Below are positions 1 to 7,761 of a stretch of DNA of 64,000 bases, in pieces (within the stretch, counting starts at the first letter, position 1; each line of letters begins with the position of its first letter). Origin of the DNA: Vibrio echinoideorum. Its GTDB lineage: Bacteria > Pseudomonadota > Gammaproteobacteria > Enterobacterales > Vibrionaceae. The position numbers and the translations under genes were made by a program. Location of the stretch: NCBI RefSeq assembly GCF_024347455.1, contig NZ_AP025485.1:1-64000 (forward strand). The letters are read 5' to 3'. Below the pieces are notes generated by a model. It did not search any database and had not been told where the DNA came from. It saw nothing but the letters and a program-made list of their open reading frames with translations.

Positions 1-689
1 CGGGGCGCTTCAGCCTCTTCCTGCCACGAAAAATCGGTGCTATCAAACTGATGCTGAGCAAAGGAGCGCTGCTGGCGTGGGGGGTAAGCCAGCGTGTCGA
101 GGTTGGGGTTGTTGTCTGAGGAAGGCAAAGGCCGAGGAGGGATCCTCGCTTGTCCAAACGTCTCATCGCCACCCACCAGGGGATACGCAGCCTCACCGCC
201 ATCATTGAACCCATCCACAGGCGGTGAAGCCGGGCTTTGCATCGCCTCCATCTTCGCTTTCAGCTCGTCCACCGTGCTTTGCATTTCACGTCGCACCTTG
301 TCTTCCACCAAAGACGCGGTGTCCAACTTGGCGCTGCGGATACGCTGCTCGGTCTCTTTCTTAAACCCTTGCATCTTCCCTTTAAGATCGCGCATCTCTT
401 TGGTGAGCGTGGCAATCAACATCTGTTGCTGAGTGAGGGCCGACTGGTTGTCTTTTTCTGTGAAGCCTTTATCCACGATGGCCCCAAACTCCACCGCTGT
501 CGTGGGCGCCTCTTTGACCGTTTTAGGACGGGTGTACTGGTACACCCCAAGGACGGCCAACACGAGAAACAAGACAATCACGGACGTAATGTGTTGATTA
601 CGTTTGGTGGTCTCGGCGTTGATGTCTCCACCACGGTCAAAATCGCCCTCTTTATCGCTAAAAAAGCGCTCTCTGAATTTATCGAACAT
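1..689 (-). CDS. traB: TraB, F-type T4SS scaffold protein (N-terminal part; gene runs off the left edge)
   Basis: The frame is open from an ATG at 689 to the window edge, giving about 229 residues. It begins MFDKFRERFF, has one inner-membrane segment at about residues 35-55 (SVIVLFLVLAVLG), a coiled coil rich in K, E and Q at about 80-150, then a Pro-rich stretch. This is the known layout of TraB/VirB10 proteins, which span the periplasm and join the inner membrane to the outer-membrane core complex. The start overlaps the end of traK by 11 nt, which suggests coupled translation. The C-terminal VirB10 beta-barrel domain lies outside the window. Identity rests on gene order (A-L-E-K-B) plus topology. 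Confidence 0.85.
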   Translation of the reverse strand, partial: MFDKFRERFFSDKEGDFDRGGDINAETTKRNQHITSVIVLFLVLAVLGVYQYTRPKTVKEAPTTAVEFGAIVDKGFTEKDNQSALTQQQMLIATLTKEMRDLKGKMQGFKKETEQRIRSAKLDTASLVEDKVRREMQSTVDELKAKMEAMQSPASPPVDGFNDGGEAAYPLVGGDETFGQARIPPRPLPSSDNNPNLDTLAYPPRQQRSFAQHQFDSTDFSWQEEAEAP

Positions 690-1422
690 CGCTCACCCCT
701 CCACCCGTGATCAGGTAAAGCTGAGTGCGTTCATTGGGGCCAAGCGTTAAACGGTCGAGCGCCGCACTGCGCGCCGCGTAACTGTAAAACTGCGCCGTGG
801 TCAACGTGACGGTCTCATTCGAGCGGTTTTGGACCTCGTAAATGATCCCCGAGTAGTCTTGCCCGACAAACACCACTTGCGGAATAAGGGGTAAAGCGCC
901 CTCGTCAGGCGGTAACGTTTCAGGGTCGACCGGATGCACCGTGAAACCGGAAATTGGCGTCCCATCGAATTGCCAATGCATCATTTGCTTGGTGAATTCG
1001 GCCAGCGCTGAGGGGTAATCAAACGCACGGTCAAACACTGAGGGTTGTTGGCGCTCTCTGTCCGAGGGCAAAAACTCTGTCACTACCGACGGCGTCGCTT
1101 TCGGGCTCACAAACAGTGAGAAGACCCGCCCCTTACTGGTCGTGACGTGAACATTGAACGGCAATTGAATGTTGATTTTCAGCGACACCGAGCCTGTCTT
1201 ATCCTTTTGATTGGCGGTCGTGGTACAAAAGCCACTGGGGCAGGTGATGTTGACGATTTTATCGTCCTTGACCATCAAACGGTTGATGTTAAGGGAAGAC
1301 AGGGTGACGGGGATGGTGTCCCCATCGTTAAAATCAATTTCTCGTTTCGCCACATTGTCGGCCAGCGATAACGGGCTTGATAAGGCCGCCAGTAACGGCA
1401 CTAAGGTCAGCAGGCGTTTCAC
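679..1422 (-). CDS. traK: TraK, outer-membrane-associated secretin-like T4SS protein
   Basis: 247 aa with a clear Sec signal peptide (MKRLLTLVPLLAALSSPLSLA) and a beta-rich periplasmic body. In F-type systems TraK (VirB9-like) forms the outer-membrane core complex with TraV and TraB. The gene sits between traE (4-nt overlap) and traB (11-nt overlap), exactly where F carries traK. The length matches F TraK (about 242 aa). No anomalies were seen. Confidence 0.88.
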   Translation of the reverse strand: MKRLLTLVPLLAALSSPLSLADNVAKREIDFNDGDTIPVTLSSLNINRLMVKDDKIVNITCPSGFCTTTANQKDKTGSVSLKINIQLPFNVHVTTSKGRVFSLFVSPKATPSVVTEFLPSDRERQQPSVFDRAFDYPSALAEFTKQMMHWQFDGTPISGFTVHPVDPETLPPDEGALPLIPQVVFVGQDYSGIIYEVQNRSNETVTLTTAQFYSYAARSAALDRLTLGPNERTQLYLITGGGVSDVR

Positions 1423-1988
1423 GAGGGTTCTCCTTCTCTTTTAATGCCAATCAGCTCCAGCACCCCATGGGGGTACGCCATTTGCACGACATACGTGACT
1501 TTTTCAGGCGCTAAGTCGCGGTCACCCACAGACTTGTAGAGCGTGCCGGTCTGTTTAAACTGCATCGTTCCCAACGCCACTAAGGCGCCATCTTTATCCG
1601 CCACAAATCGACTGGAGATGTTGCTGGTCGTGATTTGTTGCGCGTCCGACAGCAAGGTCGGTTGGACGGCCGACCAAGACTCAGCGGGCACATAATCGAG
1701 CAGTAACCCGTATTGACGGGAGACGCTGGCGGGGGTGATGTCGTATTTCAGGTGCAAGAAGTAACTGCCCATCAACATCAAATACGATTCATCCACGTCA
1801 CCATTGGACACCGAAAACGCTTGTGAGAGCGTCGGCGGAACCAGCGTTCGGCTCTCTTTGAGTGAGAGATAGGTCAACGCCGCCGCGAGCACCACACAGG
1901 CGAAGCTGGCGGTGAAAAAGCCCACCGCCAAAAACACGTTGAGCATCTTACTCATCGCCAACAGGTCTTTTTTGTTCGAAATTTCCAT
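1419..1988 (-). CDS. traE: TraE, inner-membrane T4SS assembly protein (VirB5/8-like)
   Basis: 189 aa from the ATG at 1988, preceded by an AAGGAG ribosome site 8 nt upstream. Longer in-frame starts exist but overlap traL. One N-terminal transmembrane helix (about residues 17-40) is followed by a periplasmic domain, as in F TraE (188 aa), which contributes to pilus assembly. The gene lies between traL and traK. It ends in a 4-nt overlap with the traK start. Confidence 0.86.
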   Translation of the reverse strand: MEISNKKDLLAMSKMLNVFLAVGFFTASFACVVLAAALTYLSLKESRTLVPPTLSQAFSVSNGDVDESYLMLMGSYFLHLKYDITPASVSRQYGLLLDYVPAESWSAVQPTLLSDAQQITTSNISSRFVADKDGALVALGTMQFKQTGTLYKSVGDRDLAPEKVTYVVQMAYPHGVLELIGIKREGEPS

Positions 1989-1996
1989 ACGACTCC

Positions 1997-2299
1997 TTAA
2001 GACAACCAATAGCGTTTAATCGCCGGTGGGGTATGTTTGAACAGCATTTGATTAATCGAAGCGCTGCCCCACCAATAAAGGGCGTAGGCGACGATGTGTT
2101 CACCGTATTGCGTTTTTATGTACCTCAATCCCATAAACCAAACCGCCGCGAGGACAAAGCCAATCGCGTAGTGTTTGGCAAAAAAGCCAAGCGCAAAGAT
2201 GCACACTGCAGGAAGGAGCTCTTCTCTTGGAAGGCCGCACAGGCGCTTGCCTGAATTGAGGTACTTAGGGATCGCGTAATACTGCGCTTTATTTTCCAT
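1997..2299 (-). CDS. traL: TraL, small membrane pilus-assembly protein
   Basis: 100 aa with two predicted hydrophobic segments (about residues 28-45 and 47-57), a Lys/Tyr-rich N terminus and an amphipathic C terminus. Length and position directly after the pilin gene match F TraL (91 aa), a VirB3-like inner-membrane component. Translation probably starts at the ATG at 2299 behind a weak AAGGCGG site. The gene ends 8 nt before traE. Confidence 0.84.
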   Translation of the reverse strand: MENKAQYYAIPKYLNSGKRLCGLPREELLPAVCIFALGFFAKHYAIGFVLAAVWFMGLRYIKTQYGEHIVAYALYWWGSASINQMLFKHTPPAIKRYWLS

Positions 2300-2317
2300 G
2301 TCATCGCCGCCTTATGA

Positions 2318-2611
2318 TTACGCTAAGCCAACCAGTGGCTTCACCACCTCCCAGAACATCATGCCGCCTGCAAAGCCGCCGACGGCGCCAAACCAGTTGC
2401 GCGAGGTAATACCGACCACCGCCGCGCTGAGCGCGGAAAAGCCGAGCATCGCGGTTTCAATACCCGAATCATCGCCCGCGGTTTCTTTCACCATGTCTTT
2501 ACCCGTGGCAAATAAGTCAGCGGCAAGAGCAGGCTGGGCCAGGGCAGCCGACAGGATGGCCACGCATGCCAGCCATGGCAGGGGTTTAAGAGGTTTTTTT
2601 TTGACTTGCAT
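2318..2611 (-). CDS. traA: TraA, conjugative pilin precursor
   Basis: 97 aa. A long leader (residues 1-30) ends in ALA, a likely signal-peptidase site, leaving a mature pilin of about 67 residues. The mature part has a short acidic N terminus and two hydrophobic helices separated by a short polar loop (SRNWF). That is the F pilin topology (F pro-pilin 121 aa, mature 70). It is the first structural gene of the operon and precedes traL. A 13-base G run (C on the coding strand) lies 118-130 bp upstream of the start. Confidence 0.87.
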   Translation of the reverse strand: MQVKKKPLKPLPWLACVAILSAALAQPALAADLFATGKDMVKETAGDDSGIETAMLGFSALSAAVVGITSRNWFGAVGGFAGGMMFWEVVKPLVGLA

Positions 2612-2728
2612 AGGAAAGTTTCCTTGTTTTTAAGGTACTAGGACACCGCGAGGCGGCGCCAAAAAGCGACCAGCCGAAAGACCGGAAGAGTTTACTCACG
2701 CGGTTAAGCGCAAAAGAGAATAGATAAA

Positions 2729-2741
2729 GGGGGGGGGGGGG
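2729..2741. repeat. 13-bp homopolymeric G tract in the leader upstream of traA
   Basis: Thirteen consecutive G on the plus strand (C in the traA transcript) between the unknown gene at 2789-3157 and traA. Tracts of this length slip during replication, so length heterogeneity may alter pilin expression or may reflect sequencing uncertainty. Confidence 0.8.
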
Positions 2742-2788
2742 AGATTAAGGTCACCGGCCACTGAGGTGACCCGGAAAAACGGATAACT

Positions 2789-3157
2789 CTAAGACACCAA
2801 CGAAGACGTAACGAACTTCAATCCGCGATTACGACTCATGTGTTGTTTCCAGTTTCGAGGGCTTATTTCGGTATTCTTGAGTTTACGATAGCGTTTTTTT
2901 TGAGCATTACAGGATATTGGAGGCGTGAGATGAGCCGAGTACTGGGCTTGTTTTTGAATGGCAACTAAATGAACGCCTTTACAATAAAAAGGAAAAGAAA
3001 GGCGCTCAGTCAGAGGGAGTAAGGCCGCGAACGCCATGTGCTCCCCCCCGACATGACCCAACTTTTTAGCGTCAATAAAATCGCCTTGTTCAACAAAACG
3101 ACCTAACAAATCCGTCGCTTCATCTTCACTACAATACCCATATACAATTTGCATCAT
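2789..3157 (-). CDS. Unknown protein between traY-like gene and traA
   Basis: About 122 aa from an ATG-ATG pair at 3157, behind a good AAGGAG site 5 nt upstream, which supports real translation. The N-terminal half is acidic with few charges repeated. The C-terminal 45 residues are strongly basic (KKRYRKLK, then WKQHMSRNRG), suggesting nucleic-acid contact. No membrane segment or signal peptide is present. I do not recognise the family. Its position at the start of the transfer operon, where F has traJ/traY, suggests a regulatory or relaxosome role, but that is inference. Confidence 0.6.
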   Translation of the reverse strand: MMQIVYGYCSEDEATDLLGRFVEQGDFIDAKKLGHVGGEHMAFAALLPLTERLSFPFYCKGVHLVAIQKQAQYSAHLTPPISCNAQKKRYRKLKNTEISPRNWKQHMSRNRGLKFVTSSLVS

Positions 3158-3163
3158 GCACAC

Positions 3164-3513
3164 TCCTTTTTAGGACATTCTTTTTCTCTTTAACAAAAGA
3201 AAAAGAATGGGCTCTCTTTCAAGAGCCGTGCTACAAACTGGCTTGAGCATTCTTGTAGTAGAATGCGCACATCCAAAGGATGTGAAGTCTGGTATTCCCA
3301 AGTAACTCTGTTTCACCCCTCAACAAGCACGCTTAATTGAGTAGAAAAACAGCCTTGGACGTCGCCCCAGTTATGGCTCCTGAATTTATTAGGCATATTA
3401 CGCACGCCTGCGCCCCTCTGCGGCGCTTTCTGCAATAGTGAAGGCAGCCCACCTTCGAGTCTCATGATGAGACTTCACTCCTAATCTGAACTCACACAAG
3501 GAGCGAGATAAAG
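3164..3513. other. Hairpin-rich leader region without a gene
   Basis: 350 bp holding several consecutive dyads: a 12-bp stem (CATTCTTTTTCT / AGAAAAAGAATG) at 3176-3209; GGCTCT/AGAGCC at about 3211-3227; GCATTCT/AGAATGC at about 3247-3266; CACATCC/GGATGTG at about 3269-3285; and GAGTCTCATGATGAGACT at about 3456-3473. No convincing ORF was found. It lies in the 5' part of the transfer operon and may be a structured leader or a small regulatory RNA; function is unproven. Confidence 0.45.
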
Positions 3514-3714
3514 CTAGATTTTGTCGAGCCCATTATCGGGAGACAAAATGTCATTCTGCTTGTCAGTTGGTAAGCGATAAAACGCACGCAACACAAACAG
3601 AGCTTCAATTCGTTTGCTTCGACCATACGCCGATGCTGACCCTTCCAAGCGAATATTGGTCTCATGATCGAGCGCCACGGTTAGCTGGGTACTTTTGCTA
3701 ATTTCTTGTTTCAT
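3514..3714 (-). CDS. TraY/Arc-like ribbon-helix-helix protein, probable relaxosome/tra regulator
   Basis: 66 aa from the ATG at 3714 (MKQEISKSTQ). An upstream in-frame GTG at 3777 would give 87 aa, but it would place a perfect 16-bp palindrome inside the coding region. A short beta strand (TQLTVAL) followed by two helices with Arg/Lys (YGRSKRIEALFVLRAFY) matches the ribbon-helix-helix fold of TraY, Arc and MetJ. In F, TraY binds oriT and the tra promoter and lies just before traA. The position is equivalent here. Sequence similarity to F TraY itself is not obvious, so the name is tentative. Confidence 0.55.
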   Translation of the reverse strand: MKQEISKSTQLTVALDHETNIRLEGSASAYGRSKRIEALFVLRAFYRLPTDKQNDILSPDNGLDKI

Positions 3715-3731
3715 AAAAACTCTATCCATAC

Positions 3732-3747
3732 CTGATCGTTTGATCAG
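3732..3747. promoter_or_regulatory. Perfect 16-bp palindrome upstream of the traY-like gene
   Basis: CTGATCGTTTGATCAG: 6-bp arms around GTTT, 18 bp upstream of the favoured ATG. It is a plausible operator for the ribbon-helix-helix protein or the neighbouring S24 repressor. It also argues for the shorter protein start. Confidence 0.45.
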
Positions 3748-3777
3748 TGTGATGAATGATAAATCAGTAAAATACAC

Positions 3778-3862
3778 AAATCAAGACAAACGTACCTAAA
3801 ATAAAGACGTATGTACTGAAAACAAATGAGATCATACTTCAAAATATTACGTATGCAGATTA
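3778..3862. promoter_or_regulatory. Divergent promoter/operator region between the traY-like gene and the S24 repressor
   Basis: An 85-bp AT-rich intergenic region with recurring ACGTATG-type motifs: AACGTACC at about 3790, GACGTATGTAC at about 3809, GATCATACTT at about 3831 and TTACGTATGCAG at about 3847. A related site, TACATACG, lies downstream of the repressor at about 4518. The repeated, roughly palindromic core is what a dimeric XRE repressor would bind. Assignment is by pattern only. Confidence 0.45.
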
Positions 3863-4483
3863 ATGATGAATACTGTTGGTAAGAAGATAGAAAAACTAAG
3901 AAACAACGCTAAATTAACAAAAGAAGCCTTAGCGAAAAAAATAAGAGTTTCGCCTGGAGCTATATCCAAATGGGAATTGGAAATTTCAAAACCCAAAGCT
4001 GAGAGCGCTCAAAAACTAGCAGAGTATTTTAAGGTCACCCTCTCGTCTTTGATGACGGATGGCTCAAACCTAAAAACACAACCTCAGATGGTATCGATAC
4101 CTTACTTCAAATACATATCAGCAGCAGCGGGGTCTGGTGATATTCCTTTTTTAGAAGAAGCTGAGGAACTATTCATTCAAGAAAGTTTAATCAAAAAGCC
4201 ACATGACACTATTGCCGTAAAGGTAAGTGGTGATTCAATGGAACCGTCTTACACTAATGGATCTATAGTATTCGTTGATCGATCTATAACAGAGATCTCA
4301 GATGGCAGTGTTTATGTTTTTGTACATGATGGAATGGTTCGGCTCAAAGAACTAGAAAACACTCCTAAAGGGCTAAAATTAAAAAGTCATAATTCAAGGT
4401 ACAAAACAGAAGAGATTGAGTGTGAGTATTCAAACGTAAAAGTAATAGGGGAAGCTTGTGGGAAACTACAAATGTCCTGCTAA
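3863..4483 (+). CDS. XRE-family repressor with S24 (LexA/CI-like) self-cleavage domain
   Basis: 206 aa. The N-terminal helix-turn-helix (residues about 5-60) contains TKEALAKKIRVSPGAISKWE. The C-terminal S24 peptidase domain carries the catalytic serine in SGDSM (about residue 125) and the lysine in VRLKEL (about residue 165). Related proteins (lambda CI, SetR of SXT/R391 elements) are cleaved when RecA is activated by DNA damage. The gene is divergent from the transfer operon across a shared operator-like region, so it may repress transfer and relieve it on SOS induction. Two adjacent ATGs (3863, 3866) are possible starts. Codon use is AT-rich compared with tra. Confidence 0.82.
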   Translation: MMNTVGKKIEKLRNNAKLTKEALAKKIRVSPGAISKWELEISKPKAESAQKLAEYFKVTLSSLMTDGSNLKTQPQMVSIPYFKYISAAAGSGDIPFLEEAEELFIQESLIKKPHDTIAVKVSGDSMEPSYTNGSIVFVDRSITEISDGSVYVFVHDGMVRLKELENTPKGLKLKSHNSRYKTEEIECEYSNVKVIGEACGKLQMSC

Positions 4484-4660
4484 ATAACACTTTTGTACTT
4501 TCATCTAATTAAGTATATACATACGAAAATCTGAAGCCTATAATTACACTAGTTTTGAAGTAAAGTGCATTACATAGCACGTTACTACATAGCCTTTTAT
4601 GTAGTGTATTTTTCAAAATTAGAATGTGTTAGACCTCCAATCTAACTATATAGCATTTGC

Positions 4661-4697
4661 AAAAAAGCTAAATCTCCGCAAGGGTTTAGCTTTTTTT
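4661..4697 (+). terminator. Rho-independent terminator
   Basis: Stem AAAAAAGCTAAA / TTTAGCTTTTTT around a short loop, ending in seven T. It lies about 175 bp after the S24 repressor. Confidence 0.75.
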
Positions 4698-4910
4698 GTA
4701 TCTGAAATAAATGTTTGATCTTCTTATTGAATCTGATTATAGTTAAATCTAGCTTGGAGTGGAATCTAAGCAAACCTTTAACTTGCGGAATCAAAACCAT
4801 GAAAAATCAACCTAGTTGCATTCTGCAACTCATTCAAAATAGACACAGCCAGTATTCACATTCAACCAGTGTTCAAACACATTTATGGTCGGATGTAGAA
4901 GGTATGTGTC

Positions 4911-5414
4911 ATGACCTCATCTAATCAAACCCTAAAGTTTCTCGAACACCACAACCAACTGACTAATGCAGTTGCTTGCGATGAAAGCATCCCAGCAGAT
5001 GAGAAATCCTTATTGATTGCTATATCCACCTTTTACAACCTTTCTAATCAATGCGCGTTCCCAAGCCGAAAGCAGATCGCAGCAAGAATGGGGCGTTGCG
5101 TCAATTACGTCACTGAATTAATCAGTAAAGCAAAAAAATCCGGACGACTAATATCAACCGCTCAATTCATTCTGATTGAAGGCGAGTCTGCACCACGACA
5201 AATTGCTAACAAGTACGAGTTTGTCCTTGAGAAGTTTGGACTGTTCTACAGCAAAGCAAAAGCAATGCTCAACCGTAACCTAAGAAAGAAGAGCAAAGAA
5301 AACAAAGCCACTCAACAAGCAGCTTCTTCTAGAGTTGATCATATCAATCAGCTTCTCGATGAAGCCCAAACTTCTGATATACCAGAATGGGAAGATTACA
5401 CTCCTCCTGAATAA
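4911..5414 (+). CDS. Winged-helix DNA-binding protein, possible replication or regulatory protein
   Basis: 167 aa. The segment at about residues 35-80 (PADEKSLLIAISTFYN, then FPSRKQIAARMGRCVNYVTELI) is a helix-turn-helix typical of phage and plasmid replication or regulatory proteins. The middle is basic (RNLRKKSKENK) and the C terminus is acidic (PEWEDYTPPE). The start ATG at 4911 has a weak AAGG site. It is an isolated gene with no obvious partner. It is the only protein in the window that could plausibly act at an origin, but no iterons were recognised nearby, so function is open. Confidence 0.5.
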   Translation: MTSSNQTLKFLEHHNQLTNAVACDESIPADEKSLLIAISTFYNLSNQCAFPSRKQIAARMGRCVNYVTELISKAKKSGRLISTAQFILIEGESAPRQIANKYEFVLEKFGLFYSKAKAMLNRNLRKKSKENKATQQAASSRVDHINQLLDEAQTSDIPEWEDYTPPE

Positions 5415-6186
5415 CCCCTTTAAATTTCATTCATACCGTTAGTTTGGTAGTACTCAATACACCTGGAATAAATTCAGTGTGATCTTCTTCTCAAAATACG
5501 ATTCATCACCATACCCATTAAGTAAAAATTCCTCTGAAATTCCTATAACAATCGCCAAAAACTCATAGTTCCCCTACCCCCTAAAGATTTTAATAGATGA
5601 ATGCCTAAAGAATTACTGAAAGGGAACCCTACAGATAAACAGGTAAGCAAAACAAGAGAATCAATAGACATAAGAATTAACTAACAAAAGAGCAGTCATA
5701 TCTGATTTGTGTGGGGGGAACTTTCGTGAGGAACGAGCGAATAGTTATCCATCGCCCAAATCCGACAAGCGTAGCGCGTCAGTTCAGTACGTATGTTTAA
5801 CTTGATCGATCTATAAAAGAAGTGGCTTTACAGTGACAGTGCCATAGAAAAAGATTTGCGATATTCCGCTTGCTCACCCTCCGACTGGCTACGCCAGCTA
5901 CGGGATTGCGCCGAGCGGTGAAAGCACTTAAATAGCTAAAAGTTATCCATTCGTTCCAATTCAGTTCGTTGTGAATCTCGATGCCGTATCACGAGGTTAA
6001 TTCAACGGTCTATCAACCTGTTGCAAGCCATTCAATGCTAAGTAGTTGATCATGGTCATCTCTTTTTACAACAAGGTTAATATTAAACTGGTTAACCATA
6101 GGGGGATAACATAATATGTATTCCCTTGAATATGACGTTTATGTTTCATATTAGTATTTTGAAAAATCAACCTTTAGAGGTACCTA
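5415..6186. other. 772-bp AT-rich non-coding stretch
   Basis: No ORF with a ribosome site was found. It holds a GTACGTATGTT motif at about 5798, resembling the S24 operator-like sites, and a GC-rich segment at 5862-5925 (GGATTGCGCCGAGCGGTGAA). That segment recurs in degenerate form at about 8014-8037 (GGCTGCGCCGAGTGGATGAA), so the two copies bracket the kinase/phosphatase pair. The 3' end presumably carries the kinase promoter. Confidence 0.4.
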
Positions 6187-6933
6187 GTGGATCAGGTTGC
6201 AAACTATAGATATAAGACTTTAAATCGAATCGGCAATGGTGGCTTTGGTTACGTAGATAGAATCGAATTGTTCAATCTAAGTGAAACCCATTCGGGCTTT
6301 TATGCTAGAAAAGTACTAGACCCTAAAGTTGATCTGAAGATGTATAAAGAGCGCTTCATAAGGGAAGTGATTAGCCAAAGCAAGTGTCAGCATCACAATA
6401 TAGTCAGTATCTACATTTGTGATCTTTTCAACACAGAAACACCTTCCTTTATTATGGAACTTGCTGAATGCGATTTGCAGTCGCTTCTTTCTACAGACCT
6501 CTCAGAAGATGAAAAAATGAAGATCATTTCAATGGTTTGCGAAGGTGTAGCTCACATTCATAGGTTGGGCTACCTTCATCGTGATATCAAACCATGTAAC
6601 ATCTTGCGCTATGAAAACGGGGTTTATAAGATTTCGGATTTCGGTCTAGTCCGAAAGACTATCCCAAGTGGTGAGTCTGATGTACTAACCTCTTTGAATA
6701 TCAGACTAGGTACCGACAACTTTGTAGCTCCTGAGCTTATGTATATCGGTAGCGATTACACGGAAAAGTCGGACATTTTCGCCATAGGTAAAGTTTTCGA
6801 ACAATTACAAGTCAAAGACCCCGCACTAAAAAAAATCATAGCAACGTGTATAAAAATGGACCCTGAAAACCGCTACTCTTCTGTCGAAGAGCTCAAAACT
6901 GCATTAGAGTCTTTATCTAAGGTGGCTGCTTAA
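6187..6933 (+). CDS. Hanks-type serine/threonine protein kinase
   Basis: 248 aa from a GTG start with AGAGG 7 nt upstream. All core kinase motifs are present: glycine loop GNGGFGYV (about 17-24), catalytic Lys in YARKV (about 42), HRDIKPCN (about 131-138), DFG (about 152) and APE (about 181). It is a bare cytosolic kinase domain without a membrane helix or sensor domain. Its stop overlaps the start of a PP2C phosphatase (TAATG), so the two are a translation-coupled pair. The substrate is unknown. Such pairs occur in signalling and in phage-defence contexts (for example the Stk2 kinase); a toxic-kinase/antidote-phosphatase role is inference. Confidence 0.88.
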   Translation: MDQVANYRYKTLNRIGNGGFGYVDRIELFNLSETHSGFYARKVLDPKVDLKMYKERFIREVISQSKCQHHNIVSIYICDLFNTETPSFIMELAECDLQSLLSTDLSEDEKMKIISMVCEGVAHIHRLGYLHRDIKPCNILRYENGVYKISDFGLVRKTIPSGESDVLTSLNIRLGTDNFVAPELMYIGSDYTEKSDIFAIGKVFEQLQVKDPALKKIIATCIKMDPENRYSSVEELKTALESLSKVAA

Positions 6934-7694
6934 TGATTAAAATTATTGAAAGTTCATGCTTCACTTTTGGGAAGTCTGTAGAAAAAACTAACCAAGATGC
7001 AATGTTAGCCCCTAAAACAATAGCAGGTGGTGTGTTTTTCGCGGTAGCTGACGGTGTTGGTTCATATAAAGGAGCAGAGTTGGCTTCTTTATCAGCTGTA
7101 GAATACCTTAACCAAATCGAATCGGTTGGCCATATAACTGATTATACGACGGTGTTTAAGGATATACTCAATAAAATAAAAGAATTGTCTCAGTACGATT
7201 CTGCTTACGAACGTGCTTCTACTACATTAACTTATTACTTCGTTGAACCACGAGGGCTACATATCGGTCATATCGGAGACTGTAGAGCGTATGTTAAACA
7301 AGGTAAGAAATTAAAGCAGTTGACTAAAGACCATACTCAGCATCAAAAATTCCTTGATGAAAAACTCTTTACCAAGTCTCAACTTAAGAACGTAAAAGGT
7401 AAAAACATTATTACCACTGCTATCTCGCAAGTCGTTTCGATGGACCCGAGTAATTATTTTATTCCTATTGATGACCTCGAATTAGATAACGATACTTTGT
7501 CTCTTTACATAATGAGCGATGGTGCCCATTCATTTTGGGAGCAATCACCAAGGTTTTCAGAAAGAACAATGGATAGTGTTACAAAAATGTCAGCCAGCCT
7601 ACAGCGTAGAATAGAACGTAAAGGACCTGTTGATGATTATACTTTCGTTGCTTGCAAACTTCAGTATGATCGTCCTTTCGAGTCAATGTTTTAA
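6933..7694 (+). CDS. PP2C-family serine/threonine phosphatase
   Basis: 253 aa. Metal-binding motifs of the PPM/PP2C family are visible: NQDA near residue 21, ADGVG at about 38-42, GDCRAYV at about 117 and SDGAHS at about 195. No membrane segment is present. It overlaps the kinase stop by one base and so should be made in proportion to it. Known function of the family: Mg/Mn-dependent removal of phosphate from Ser/Thr, normally reversing the partner kinase. A strong terminator follows 29 nt later, defining a two-gene operon. Confidence 0.88.
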   Translation: MIKIIESSCFTFGKSVEKTNQDAMLAPKTIAGGVFFAVADGVGSYKGAELASLSAVEYLNQIESVGHITDYTTVFKDILNKIKELSQYDSAYERASTTLTYYFVEPRGLHIGHIGDCRAYVKQGKKLKQLTKDHTQHQKFLDEKLFTKSQLKNVKGKNIITTAISQVVSMDPSNYFIPIDDLELDNDTLSLYIMSDGAHSFWEQSPRFSERTMDSVTKMSASLQRRIERKGPVDDYTFVACKLQYDRPFESMF

Positions 7695-7722
7695 CTTTGT
7701 CTATTAAATTATCCTAGTAAAT

Positions 7723-7761
7723 AAAAAAGCCGAACCCTCTCGATAAAGGTTCGGCTTCTTT
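7723..7761 (+). terminator. Rho-independent terminator after the kinase/phosphatase operon
   Basis: AAAAAAGCCGAACC, 11-nt loop, GGTTCGGCTTCTTT. The 8-bp GC-rich stem is flanked by A and T runs, so it may act in both directions. Confidence 0.8.

Noticed and set aside
94..710. Two overlapping plus-strand frames opposite traB
   Set aside because: The minus-strand traB frame is open across the window edge and has clear membrane and coiled-coil features; the plus frames are antisense shadows.
4799..4924. Small frame MKNQPSCILQL... just before the gene at 4911
   Set aside because: No clear ribosome site, overlaps the next gene by 14 nt, and the composition is not protein-like; possible but not supportable.
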